Source of the DNA: a virus
DNA: 26,461 bases
Strand: one strand, 5' to 3'
Virus record (IMG/VR): IMGVR_UViG_3300030430_004568
Location: 1,174-27,634 of that record
Under the pieces are notes generated by a model. That model saw nothing but the letters and a program-made list of their open reading frames with translations. It made no database searches and was not told where the DNA came from. The translations under genes and the position numbers were made by a program. Positions 1-5,408 of this stretch are shown in pieces (the first letter of the stretch is position 1; the number at the start of each line of letters is the position of its first letter).

Positions 1-26
1 TAATTCCTCGCTGAGTTGTGGATATA

Positions 27-55
27 AATATAACCTTTGTAGTTTAAAAAGTCAA
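27..55 (-). promoter_or_regulatory. sigma70-like promoter reading out of the left edge
   Basis: On the minus strand TTGACT (50-55) is followed after exactly 17 bases by TATATT (27-32). Each hexamer matches 5 of 6 bases of the bacterial housekeeping consensus. It lies just downstream of a terminator (101-125) and reads towards position 1, so it would start a new transcript whose first gene lies outside the window. A 15-base palindrome (55-69) touches its -35 box. The promoter is inferred from sequence only. Confidence 0.55.
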
Positions 56-69
56 GTTGATAATCAACT
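55..69. promoter_or_regulatory. operator-like palindrome at a -35 box
   Basis: AGTTGAT-A-ATCAACT is a perfect 7-1-7 inverted repeat. It shares one base with the minus-strand -35 hexamer TTGACT (50-55). Position and symmetry fit a dimeric repressor or activator site. No regulator gene is visible in the window, and one palindrome of this size can occur by chance in AT-rich DNA. Confidence 0.4.
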
Positions 70-100
70 ATTTTATAAGTGGTGAATGTTATAGGGTAAA

Positions 101-125
101 AAAATTTAGCGTCTCAGTCTACGCT
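101..125 (-). terminator. hairpin terminator after the 53-residue gene, possibly bidirectional
   Basis: AGCGT (108-112) and ACGCT (121-125) form a 5-bp stem with an 8-base loop. On the minus strand it is followed by AAA and then a run of T (plus A's around 98-104). On the plus strand it is followed by T's at 126-132. The stop codon of the small upstream gene (106-108) sits in the stem foot. The stem is short, so efficiency is uncertain. Confidence 0.5.
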
Positions 126-267
126 TTTTTTTCTTTTTCTTTTTGCTTTTTGATTTTTCAGAAGTCTCTGAAATGCTTGATGATTCGTTATAGTCAACAG
201 GCTGAACAAATGCAGAGGTAAACAAAACATACAGTAATAAACCTAAACCGTATAAAAAGCTACGCAC
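106..267 (-). CDS. small secreted or membrane peptide with polycationic tail
   Basis: A 53-codon frame starts at GTG (265-267), five bases after a perfect AGGAGG (273-278), and ends at TAA (106-108). The N-terminus MRSFLYGLGLLLYVLFTSA is a signal peptide or single membrane segment with a plausible signal peptidase site after TSA. A Ser/Glu-rich linker follows (about residues 23-39). The last 15 residues are almost all Lys or Arg (KSKSKKKKKKRRLRR). A sigma70-like promoter (297-325) precedes it and a hairpin terminator follows, so it looks like an independent transcript. I do not recognise a family. Seen: strong ribosome binding site, hydrophobic start, extreme positive charge. Inferred: an exported cationic peptide, possibly acting at the envelope in lysis. 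The alternative is that the A/T-rich tail is fortuitous. Confidence 0.6.
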   Translation of the reverse strand: MRSFLYGLGLLLYVLFTSAFVQPVDYNESSSISETSEKSKSKKKKKKKRRLRR

Positions 268-296
268 CACTGCCTCCTGTGTTATACAGTAACTAT

Positions 297-325
297 AATT
301 TAACTTAACTAAAAAGCAATGTCAA
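297..325 (-). promoter_or_regulatory. sigma70-like promoter for the small cationic peptide gene
   Basis: On the minus strand a perfect -35 TTGACA (320-325) is followed after 17 bases by TAAATT (297-302), a 4-of-6 match to the -10 consensus. It lies between the stop of the preceding gene (333) and the AGGAGG of the 53-codon gene (273-278), where a start site is expected. Confidence 0.45.
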
Positions 326-332
326 GCCCGAA

Positions 333-569
333 TTATTTAAATATTTTTTCTTTTGAAGTGAGAAACATTTTAGGCAGAAAAGATTTCTTTAAACTTAACA
401 ACCTATCAAACCTTGCTCGTTCTCTAGAATTGATATATTGACCTGTTGGTTTTTTGATTTCGCCGTCGATCATTTGATCTCCAAAATCATAGAACTTTGA
501 TTTACTTGGTGGTGCTGCTGTGGCAGCAAAAGATAAGATTAATAATGTAGTGATAAGTATTTTTTTCAA
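333..569 (-). CDS. small secreted protein of unknown function
   Basis: The protein is about 78 residues. From the TTG at 567-569 it begins MKKILITTLLILSFAATAA, a textbook signal peptide with cleavage after an Ala-x-Ala type site. There is no Cys, so it is not a lipoprotein. The mature part is short and charged (YDFGDQMIDGEIKKPTGQY, then a basic RERARF/LKKSFLP stretch). I prefer the TTG because GGGAG (578-582) lies eight bases upstream and the product then starts with MKK. An in-frame ATG at 584 would add MGVIL and would be buried in a hairpin (583-603). It follows the HExxH gene at a short distance. Export to the periplasm is inferred. I do not recognise the mature domain with confidence. Confidence 0.55.
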   Translation of the reverse strand: MKKILITTLLILSFAATAAPPSKSKFYDFGDQMIDGEIKKPTGQYINSRERARFDRLLSLKKSFLPKMFLTSKEKIFK

Positions 570-582
570 TAGTATAACTCCC

Positions 583-603
583 ATAAGGGGCAATGCCCCC
601 TAT
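583..603 (-). promoter_or_regulatory. hairpin in front of the small secreted protein gene
   Basis: On the minus strand ATAGGGGGC and GCCCCTTAT pair into a nine to ten base-pair stem (one G-T wobble) with a three-base loop. It sits between the HExxH gene (stop 621) and the secreted-protein gene. It covers the possible ATG at 582-584 but leaves the GGGAG at 578-582 and the TTG start free. No T-run follows, so it is more likely an mRNA stability or translation-control element than a terminator. Confidence 0.4.
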
Positions 604-620
604 AGGTAATTATATCGCTT

Positions 621-998
621 TTAGCTTTGTCGACTAAACAAGCTTTTTACATAGCCTGTCCAAGCCCAGAAATTTCTTTCTTGTAAGTAATCTGGGTCTA
701 GGTCGTTTGCGTATGCTTCTACCTCAAATGGGTTTCCGTAATACGCTGCTTTCCAGCTTCCCTTTGTGAAACGACCAATAACATAAAATAAAACATACAA
801 AATCCACTGAAGGACAAACAACATTTCTAGTTGCTGTAAGAAATGAATTGTTTCATGAGTTCTTGTTTTCTCGCTTAACTCTCCACGACAAACAACAAAA
901 GGACCAGCAGAAAATGCCCATACGTCAATAGGAGCAATCTTTGATAGCCAATAAGGTAGTTTGCTATTTTCAATAAAAATTGGTTTTAAGTTCTTCAT
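621..998 (-). CDS. membrane-associated HExxH metallopeptidase-like protein
   Basis: The product is 125 residues. H48-E-T-I-H52 is an HExxH zinc motif, and PFEVEAY (residues 90-96, E92/E94) could give the third zinc ligand, as in gluzincin-type enzymes. Between them lies a hydrophobic segment (about 59-75, MLFVLQWILYVLFYVIG) able to span a membrane. I recall similar short HExxH...FExEAY proteins in bacteria and phages, but no function is established to my knowledge. The ATG at 998 overlaps the TGA of the exonuclease gene (995-997) in an ATGA arrangement, and AAGGAA precedes it, so the two are translationally coupled. Zinc binding and protease activity are inferred from the motif. It could also be a catalytically dead relative. 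Confidence 0.6.
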   Translation of the reverse strand: MKNLKPIFIENSKLPYWLSKIAPIDVWAFSAGPFVVCRGELSEKTRTHETIHFLQQLEMLFVLQWILYVLFYVIGRFTKGSWKAAYYGNPFEVEAYANDLDPDYLQERNFWAWTGYVKSLFSRQS

Positions 999-1969
999 TT
1001 ATTAAGTTCCTTTTTATCCCTTTGGATTCTTGCAAAACCCTCAAACATAGTGCTCCAATTGATCTCATTGATCCCATCCTCTAACATCATTTTGTATGTT
1101 TGAGTTTTATTGAAGGTGTGTTCGAAGTTGTCAATAATCCATTCGATGCTTTGTTTAGTCTGTGTTGAAAGACTAGGACTATACAGTTGCATCAAGTTAT
1201 AATTAGACTGAATAAGTTGTTTGTTCTCTTTTATAGAGATGAACGCTTTAGCGTTGCTTTCTTGATTTTCACAGAACTCTATCAAATCATTAATGTATAC
1301 ATCTTCTTCTTTTTCAAAGAAAGGAAAACGTTTTGCTACCGTTTTCAGTCCAATACCAGGAACTCCATCTAAATTATCAGATTTATCTCCAACTATAGCA
1401 CGAGCTAATGCAAAGTTGTTTGGGTGAATACCATGCTCGTCTATTATGCTATTTTGTGTTAAAAGCTTTTTCTGCACAGGACGATATAAAATAGTCTTTT
1501 GATCAAGCAACTGATAGAAGTCTTTATCACTAGAGACTATAATCTTTTCACTATCACGCAAACTACTATATCGACATATGTAAGAGATAATATCATCAGC
1601 CTCAACTTCATCTGCAATTAATTGCATAACCGGAAAGTTATTCAAATACTCACAGATTCTTTCTTGCTGCCAGATTTTATTTTCTTTTTCTTGTTCTTCT
1701 GTTAAAACTTTAAAATTGCGGTTGAGGCGAATGGGCGCCCTACCTTCTTTATAGTTTTTATTTTGCTGCTTTCGTTTACGACTACCTCCGCGACCATCCC
1801 AACATACAACAATCTGTGTTGGTTTCATCTCGCGGCAAAGCTTTTGAAGAGACTTAAGAAAGCCAGTTGTTCCACCAATGGGCTGACCTTGTTTAGAAAT
1901 CTGCGGAACCACAATATAGCTCCGCAGAAACATGTTTAGCCCATCAATAATGATGACTCTTTCACTCAT
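995..1969 (-). CDS. rnh: 5'-3' exonuclease / flap nuclease (T4 RNase H type)
   Basis: The product is 324 residues from the ATG at 1967-1969, which has AGG seven bases upstream. The longer in-frame start at 2026 lies inside uvsX and adds a poor N-terminus. The acidic metal-binding residues of the FEN/PolA-exonuclease fold are all visible: D9 (IIIDGLNMF), D58 (VCWDGR), E123/D125/D126 (EVEADDI), D148/D150 (SSDKDF) and D195/D198. The helix-three-turn-helix GDKSDNLDGVPGIGLKT follows (194-210). The family removes RNA primers and 5' flaps during lagging-strand synthesis. It starts seven bases after the uvsX stop and overlaps the next gene by four bases. The polymerase at 5409-6596 lacks any nuclease domain, so this gene probably provides that activity separately. 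Confidence 0.93.
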   Translation of the reverse strand: MSERVIIIDGLNMFLRSYIVVPQISKQGQPIGGTTGFLKSLQKLCREMKPTQIVVCWDGRGGSRKRKQQNKNYKEGRAPIRLNRNFKVLTEEQEKENKIWQQERICEYLNNFPVMQLIADEVEADDIISYICRYSSLRDSEKIIVSSDKDFYQLLDQKTILYRPVQKKLLTQNSIIDEHGIHPNNFALARAIVGDKSDNLDGVPGIGLKTVAKRFPFFEKEEDVYINDLIEFCENQESNAKAFISIKENKQLIQSNYNLMQLYSPSLSTQTKQSIEWIIDNFEHTFNKTQTYKMMLEDGINEINWSTMFEGFARIQRDKKELNK

Positions 1970-1976
1970 ATTTAAC

Positions 1977-3089
1977 CTACGCAGTTTCCTCATAGAATTC
2001 AGTGGCGTCACCTGTTCGCTTATCAAACTTCATAACAACCTCTTCATCTATAATTTCTAGTACGCGATCTTTAAATTTAGCGTCTTGTAGTTTATCAATC
2101 CAACGAGCAGACTGAAATTTCTCGCTGGTACCATCAGCAAATTTAAGTTCATACCATGCACCTGATCTTTCTAAGTGATCTGATCCCTGGATTGCCTCGA
2201 ACCAACTTTCTTCATCAGCAACACCGACACTATCGCCCCAAAGTATTTGGAACTTGCACTGACGACCTTGCGAACCAAAGCGAGACTTTTCTAGCTTTAC
2301 TTTCACAGTATTACCAATACGATATCCTTTATCGTCAGTTACAAAAGATGCTTTTGCCTTCGGACGAGTAAGCCAAATACGAAGCGAATAAGCGTAAATC
2401 ATCGCTTTACCACCCGGTGTCATATAAGGAGTGGTAAGTGCTTCAGATGGCGAACGAGTAATGTTTGCCTTTAGCTGATTTAGCACTAGGAAAGTCGACT
2501 GACTATTCGCAATAGGAACAGTTAGTTTTGACATACCCTTTGACAGAATACGAGCTTTTACAGCCATTGTCGACTGTGGGTTAAAGTCTCCTTCCACATC
2601 TGAAATGGATGGAGTAAGAGCCAAACTATCCCAGATAAAAAGAAACTGACTATCTGTAGATGATAACAATTCTTCAATTGTTTCCAAAACAAATTCCACT
2701 GAAGTTGCTTGCACATAAAGAATTTTAGTTGGATCACATCCAGCTTTTTCTAAAAAGTTAAAGTCAAGTGAAGACTCTGAATCAAAGTAAACAACATCAA
2801 TACCCATCTTCTGGGCATTGCCTGCTATCTGTGCAGCCATGTAAGACTTGCCACTTGCTTCTAATCCAGCAATCTCTGTAACCTTGCCCACTGGAATACC
2901 AGCTAATTTGCCACGACAGATAATACTATCAAGCCATCGCGATCCAGTTGGAATCCACTGTTTTACCGTTGTGGGATTATTTGGATCTGCTAGGTCAACA
3001 GAGACTTCTTGTCCTGCTTTTTTATTTATTAGTTTTCTCATCTGGTCCATCGATAAACGACCAGCGGATTTCTTTTTAGCCAATCTCAT
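1977..3089 (-). CDS. uvsX: RecA/UvsX-type recombinase
   Basis: The product is 370 residues. The Walker A loop is G75-LEASG-K81-S82. Walker B is FLFIWD (to D154). The DSESSLD segment (103-109) corresponds to the catalytic-glutamate region of RecA. The L2/DNA-binding region is seen as TTPYMTPGGKAM in mid protein. The length is close to T4 UvsX (about 390) and RecA (about 350). It would form filaments on ssDNA and drive strand exchange and recombination-dependent replication, working with the SSB encoded nearby. The start at 3089 has GAGGAGG just upstream and overlaps the preceding gene by 14 bases. The stop TAG runs into the SD of the exonuclease gene. Whether it is closer to UvsX or bacterial RecA needs an alignment. 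Phage context favours UvsX. Confidence 0.92.
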   Translation of the reverse strand: MRLAKKKSAGRLSMDQMRKLINKKAGQEVSVDLADPNNPTTVKQWIPTGSRWLDSIICRGKLAGIPVGKVTEIAGLEASGKSYMAAQIAGNAQKMGIDVVYFDSESSLDFNFLEKAGCDPTKILYVQATSVEFVLETIEELLSSTDSQFLFIWDSLALTPSISDVEGDFNPQSTMAVKARILSKGMSKLTVPIANSQSTFLVLNQLKANITRSPSEALTTPYMTPGGKAMIYAYSLRIWLTRPKAKASFVTDDKGYRIGNTVKVKLEKSRFGSQGRQCKFQILWGDSVGVADEESWFEAIQGSDHLERSGAWYELKFADGTSEKFQSARWIDKLQDAKFKDRVLEIIDEEVVMKFDKRTGDATEFYEETA

Positions 3090-3411
3090 GTTCCTCCTCT
3101 TCTAAGTTTTCATTTAGTAACCTATCTGGTCTAAATGCATATATTGGTCCCCGGTATCCACTTTTATCTAACTTAAACGAAATATTATCACCATGATCTC
3201 TAATTTCTAGAATATAGTCTTTAGATCGCTGAATTAAATTAGATACATCACTATTGTCAGACCAAAACCAAGCAAACCCCTCTCTAATGTCTTGCTTTGA
3301 AGCATGTACTGAGGATTCGCTATTTGGACCGCCCCCAAGACCTTTATATTTTCTTGCTATATCTTGTAAGGCTTTCTCAAAACCTTCTTCTCCTTTTTTC
3401 CATTTTTTCAC
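3076..3411 (-). CDS. hypothetical protein, 111 residues
   Basis: It starts at GTG (3409-3411) with AGGAGA five bases upstream. That SD overlaps the TAG stop of the zinc-ribbon gene, and the 3' end overlaps uvsX by 14 bases, so it is a coupled member of the recombination cluster. The N-terminus is Lys/Glu-rich (MKKWKKGEEGFEKAL). The middle has FAWFWSDNSDVSN, and the C-terminus is acidic (NENLEEEEHEIG). There is no signal peptide, membrane segment or recognisable catalytic motif. I do not recognise the family. A role in replication or recombination is suggested only by position. Confidence 0.75.
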   Translation of the reverse strand: MKKWKKGEEGFEKALQDIARKYKGLGGGPNSESSVHASKQDIREGFAWFWSDNSDVSNLIQRSKDYILEIRDHGDNISFKLDKSGYRGPIYAFRPDRLLNENLEEEEHEIG

Positions 3412-3420
3412 AATTATCTC

Positions 3421-3708
3421 CTAAAAAACATATGTTGTTTGTGTTTTTTCTTTGTCTGTGTTTTTGTTTATTAAGCCAAACCTGTCTTCCATGTTTTCAT
3501 AATCATCATACAGATCACTAGGCGTTGCTTTTATTTCCATTTTTACGGTTTTAAACTTTGTTTTCTTGCCCATTATATCATATTTAAAATGACCCATGAA
3601 GCCGCCGTAGACTCTTACACGCCCACACTTACATTCTCTTAAATCTTCTGATGTTCTTGAATAAACAGTTGTATTGCACTCTTCGCAATGAATCGCTCTT
3701 ACTAGCAA
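3421..3708 (-). CDS. small zinc-ribbon protein
   Basis: The product is 95 residues. C8-x2-C11 and C26-x-C28 near the N-terminus form a probable zinc ribbon (IHCEEC ... RECKCG), followed by a basic segment rich in Lys (MGKKTKFKTVKMEIK) and an acidic stretch (DDYENMED). The start is TTG at 3706-3708. A purine-rich GGAAGGGG lies four or more bases upstream, and no other start codon precedes the first cysteine pair. It is separated from ssb by a terminator, so it is expressed by read-through or from an unseen promoter. Zinc binding is inferred from the cysteines. No specific function can be assigned. Confidence 0.75.
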   Translation of the reverse strand: MLVRAIHCEECNTTVYSRTSEDLRECKCGRVRVYGGFMGHFKYDIMGKKTKFKTVKMEIKATPSDLYDDYENMEDRFGLINKNTDKEKTQTTYVF

Positions 3709-3742
3709 TTTTCCCCTTCCTTTCGCAGTAGAAATAAAAAAA

Positions 3743-3759
3743 GGGGGGACAAACCCCCC
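3743..3759 (-). terminator. rho-independent terminator after ssb
   Basis: On the minus strand GGGGGG-TTTGT-CCCCCC is followed by TTTTTTT. The six-base-pair G:C stem starts eight bases after the ssb stop codon. The plus strand has A's rather than T's after the hairpin, so it acts in the minus direction. Confidence 0.85.
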
Positions 3760-3766
3760 AAAAAAA

Positions 3767-4513
3767 TTAGCTACCTAGTAGCTCAGAGAATGCCTTATCG
3801 ACATCCGAAACCGATCCAGCAGTTGTGGTTGCTGTCTGATTAGATACCGTCTCGTCAACAGTGTTAAGGAAACGGTCAAGAATATCCGCTACTTGCGTAG
3901 TGGAACGACGAGCATCTGAAAAGACCTCATCAAAATCAGGTACAGACTCCATAATAGTACGAGCCTGCGTCTCATCCTCGTGAAGAAGAGATGACTTGCG
4001 CCGTGGAGTAATCTTAGTCTCAGGGTAAGATGCGCCAGCTGGCTTGGAATAGCCAATCACCAAATCAGTGCCCTCTGATGGGTCTGTGATGTCACCATAT
4101 TCTGGGTTTAGAACAAGACCAAGTAGAGTTTCGTAAGCACGCTTACCAAAGCCCCAAACTTTTACGCCTTCTTCCTCTTGCCCTCGGACAAGAACTGGAG
4201 CAAAGAAACGTTGCTTCGCACCTAGCTTACGTGCAACACGCTTGGACTCTTCAGAACCTTCACGCCATAGAGCACGTACATAATCATCAAGTGGGCAGTC
4301 CTCACCAAAATTACGCTTTGGCGAAAGGAATCCGGGCTCACCTGCTACGTCATAGTGAAACCAATAATCTCGGAAGGGATCGCCATCTGACGGAGCTACC
4401 AAGCGAATAGTTTGCTCGCCTTCCTGTGGTTTCCAAAAGTTGTTTTTCTTGTTATTTCCGTTTCCTTGTAGCGCCTCCATACGAGCACGCATTTTATCCA
4501 TATTAATTCCCAT
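3767..4513 (-). CDS. 32: single-stranded DNA-binding protein, gp32-like
   Basis: The product is 248 residues, shorter than T4 gp32 (301). The N-terminus MDKMRARMEALQGNGNNKK is basic. The OB-fold core begins at NNFWKPQEGEQTIRLV, the usual opening of phage gp32-like proteins, with aromatic-rich FRDYWFHYDVAGEPGF. The C-terminal tail is Ser/Thr-rich and ends DKAFSELLGS, a typical partner-binding tip. The Cys/His zinc site of T4 gp32 is not conserved (only one Cys, in EDCPLDDYV). AAGGAGA lies nine bases before the ATG at 4513. It would coat ssDNA and organise the polymerase and recombinase encoded around it. A strong terminator follows, and a hairpin lies just upstream (4538-4560). Its G+C-richer codon choice resembles gp23 and suggests high expression. 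Confidence 0.88.
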   Translation of the reverse strand: MGINMDKMRARMEALQGNGNNKKNNFWKPQEGEQTIRLVAPSDGDPFRDYWFHYDVAGEPGFLSPKRNFGEDCPLDDYVRALWREGSEESKRVARKLGAKQRFFAPVLVRGQEEEGVKVWGFGKRAYETLLGLVLNPEYGDITDPSEGTDLVIGYSKPAGASYPETKITPRRKSSLLHEDETQARTIMESVPDFDEVFSDARRSTTQVADILDRFLNTVDETVSNQTATTTAGSVSDVDKAFSELLGS

Positions 4514-4537
4514 AATAATTTTCTCCTTAGTTAAAGT

Positions 4538-4560
4538 CAGTGTGTTGATCTTTCACACTG
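4538..4560 (-). promoter_or_regulatory. leader hairpin upstream of ssb
   Basis: On the minus strand CAGTGTG and CACACTG form a perfect seven-base-pair stem with the nine-base loop AAAGATCAA. It spans the stop codon of the tubulin-like gene and ends 24 bases before the ssb start. It is followed by an unstructured A/T-rich stretch holding the SD. No T-run follows, so it is not a terminator. T4 gp32 represses its own mRNA from a folded element at a similar distance, so an autoregulatory operator is a reasonable inference. Confidence 0.5.
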
Positions 4561-5401
4561 CTAGTTGTTGTATCAAAGTGCTGCTTTTTTCGCAGTAAGC
4601 TATAAGCTCATTATAATCAGTTGAATGAACTGAATAAGTAGTTTTCATTTTTTCATGTTCTATGTTTGACTTTAGGTTTCCACGAATAACCTCCATGAGA
4701 TTAGGATCTTCTTCTAGTTGTTTTTTTGGAACTCCATAATAATAACTTTTTTCTCTTGGAATGTCAAGCTCAAAAAACATTTTTTCTTGGTTATTTTCTG
4801 AATCTAACAAACCAAAGGTGGATATACGAGCAGTATCAACACGCTTAGTCTGTGTAGTCATTATAGGTTGTGTGTTTTGAAAAACATTTAACATATGATA
4901 TGTTGTCGCAATCAAGCTATTCATCGAGTCCCATAATCTTATAATTGGAACAGGACCCATTATATCAGATATTTTAGAATTGTCAACTAAAAAAACACGG
5001 TCAAGCAGATCTGATCGAGCATACTCCTGAAAAACGTTGAAAAGCAAATTATTTTGTAGAGCCTTTAAACCAACTAAGTCGTCTTTTTGTGGCAGAATAT
5101 ACATTATTTTTATTTTAGTTTTAGTATGGATTTTCTGTAGAATCTTTAAGGAAGCACCAGAGACAGCACCACAACTTGTAATAAATAAAGTTTCAGGCAT
5201 CACCCCCTCTAAGAAATTATTTATACCTTTCGGCATATTGCTTTTTTCATAAAGTTCAGGGCTGTCCTGATGCTTAAGACCAAATGTTGTTTTGGTCTTT
5301 TTTAGACCTACATCTATTTTTTTTATTTTGTATTGTGGGTATTGTGATAGCTGATCTGCTATGTTGCAACCCGCTTTACCTAAACCTATGACGGTCTGCA
5401 T
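4553..5401 (-). CDS. divergent FtsZ/tubulin-like protein
   Basis: The product is 282 residues. The N-terminus VIGLGKAGCNIADQL (4-18) has the layout of the FtsZ T1 nucleotide loop, with G6, G8, G11 and N13. Residues 78-84 GAVSGAS sit where the tubulin signature GGGTGTG lies, after a strand and before a helix. V139-DNSKIS-D146 matches the FtsZ strand-plus-loop IPNDKLL with the ligand Asn at 141. LWDSMNSLIATTYHMLNVF (156-174) resembles the core helix H7. The signature is degenerate and the catalytic T7 loop is unclear (perhaps VDTARIS), so GTP hydrolysis is doubtful. It is shorter than bacterial FtsZ. It starts seven bases after the polymerase stop, with the SD TGAGG overlapping that stop, and precedes ssb. 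The family call rests on motif reading. Rossmann-type NAD-binding proteins are the main alternative. Confidence 0.62.
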   Translation of the reverse strand: MQTVIGLGKAGCNIADQLSQYPQYKIKKIDVGLKKTKTTFGLKHQDSPELYEKSNMPKGINNFLEGVMPETLFITSCGAVSGASLKILQKIHTKTKIKIMYILPQKDDLVGLKALQNNLLFNVFQEYARSDLLDRVFLVDNSKISDIMGPVPIIRLWDSMNSLIATTYHMLNVFQNTQPIMTTQTKRVDTARISTFGLLDSENNQEKMFFELDIPREKSYYYGVPKKQLEEDPNLMEVIRGNLKSNIEHEKMKTTYSVHSTDYNELIAYCEKSSTLIQQLAV

Positions 5402-5408
5402 CTATGCC

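Noticed and set aside
23-30. TATAAATA on the plus strand (also 23426-23433 and 23809-23816), resembling T4 late promoters
   Set aside because: No plus-strand gene follows any of them, and a few copies are expected by chance in AT-rich DNA.
333-569. The small secreted protein as an outer-membrane spanin lipoprotein
   Set aside because: There is no cysteine, hence no lipobox, and no coiled-coil partner pattern.
4530-4560. An H-type pseudoknot upstream of ssb
   Set aside because: Only four base pairs (AAAG with CUUU) are available, and the linkers would be zero and one base, which is poor geometry. Only the simple hairpin is kept.
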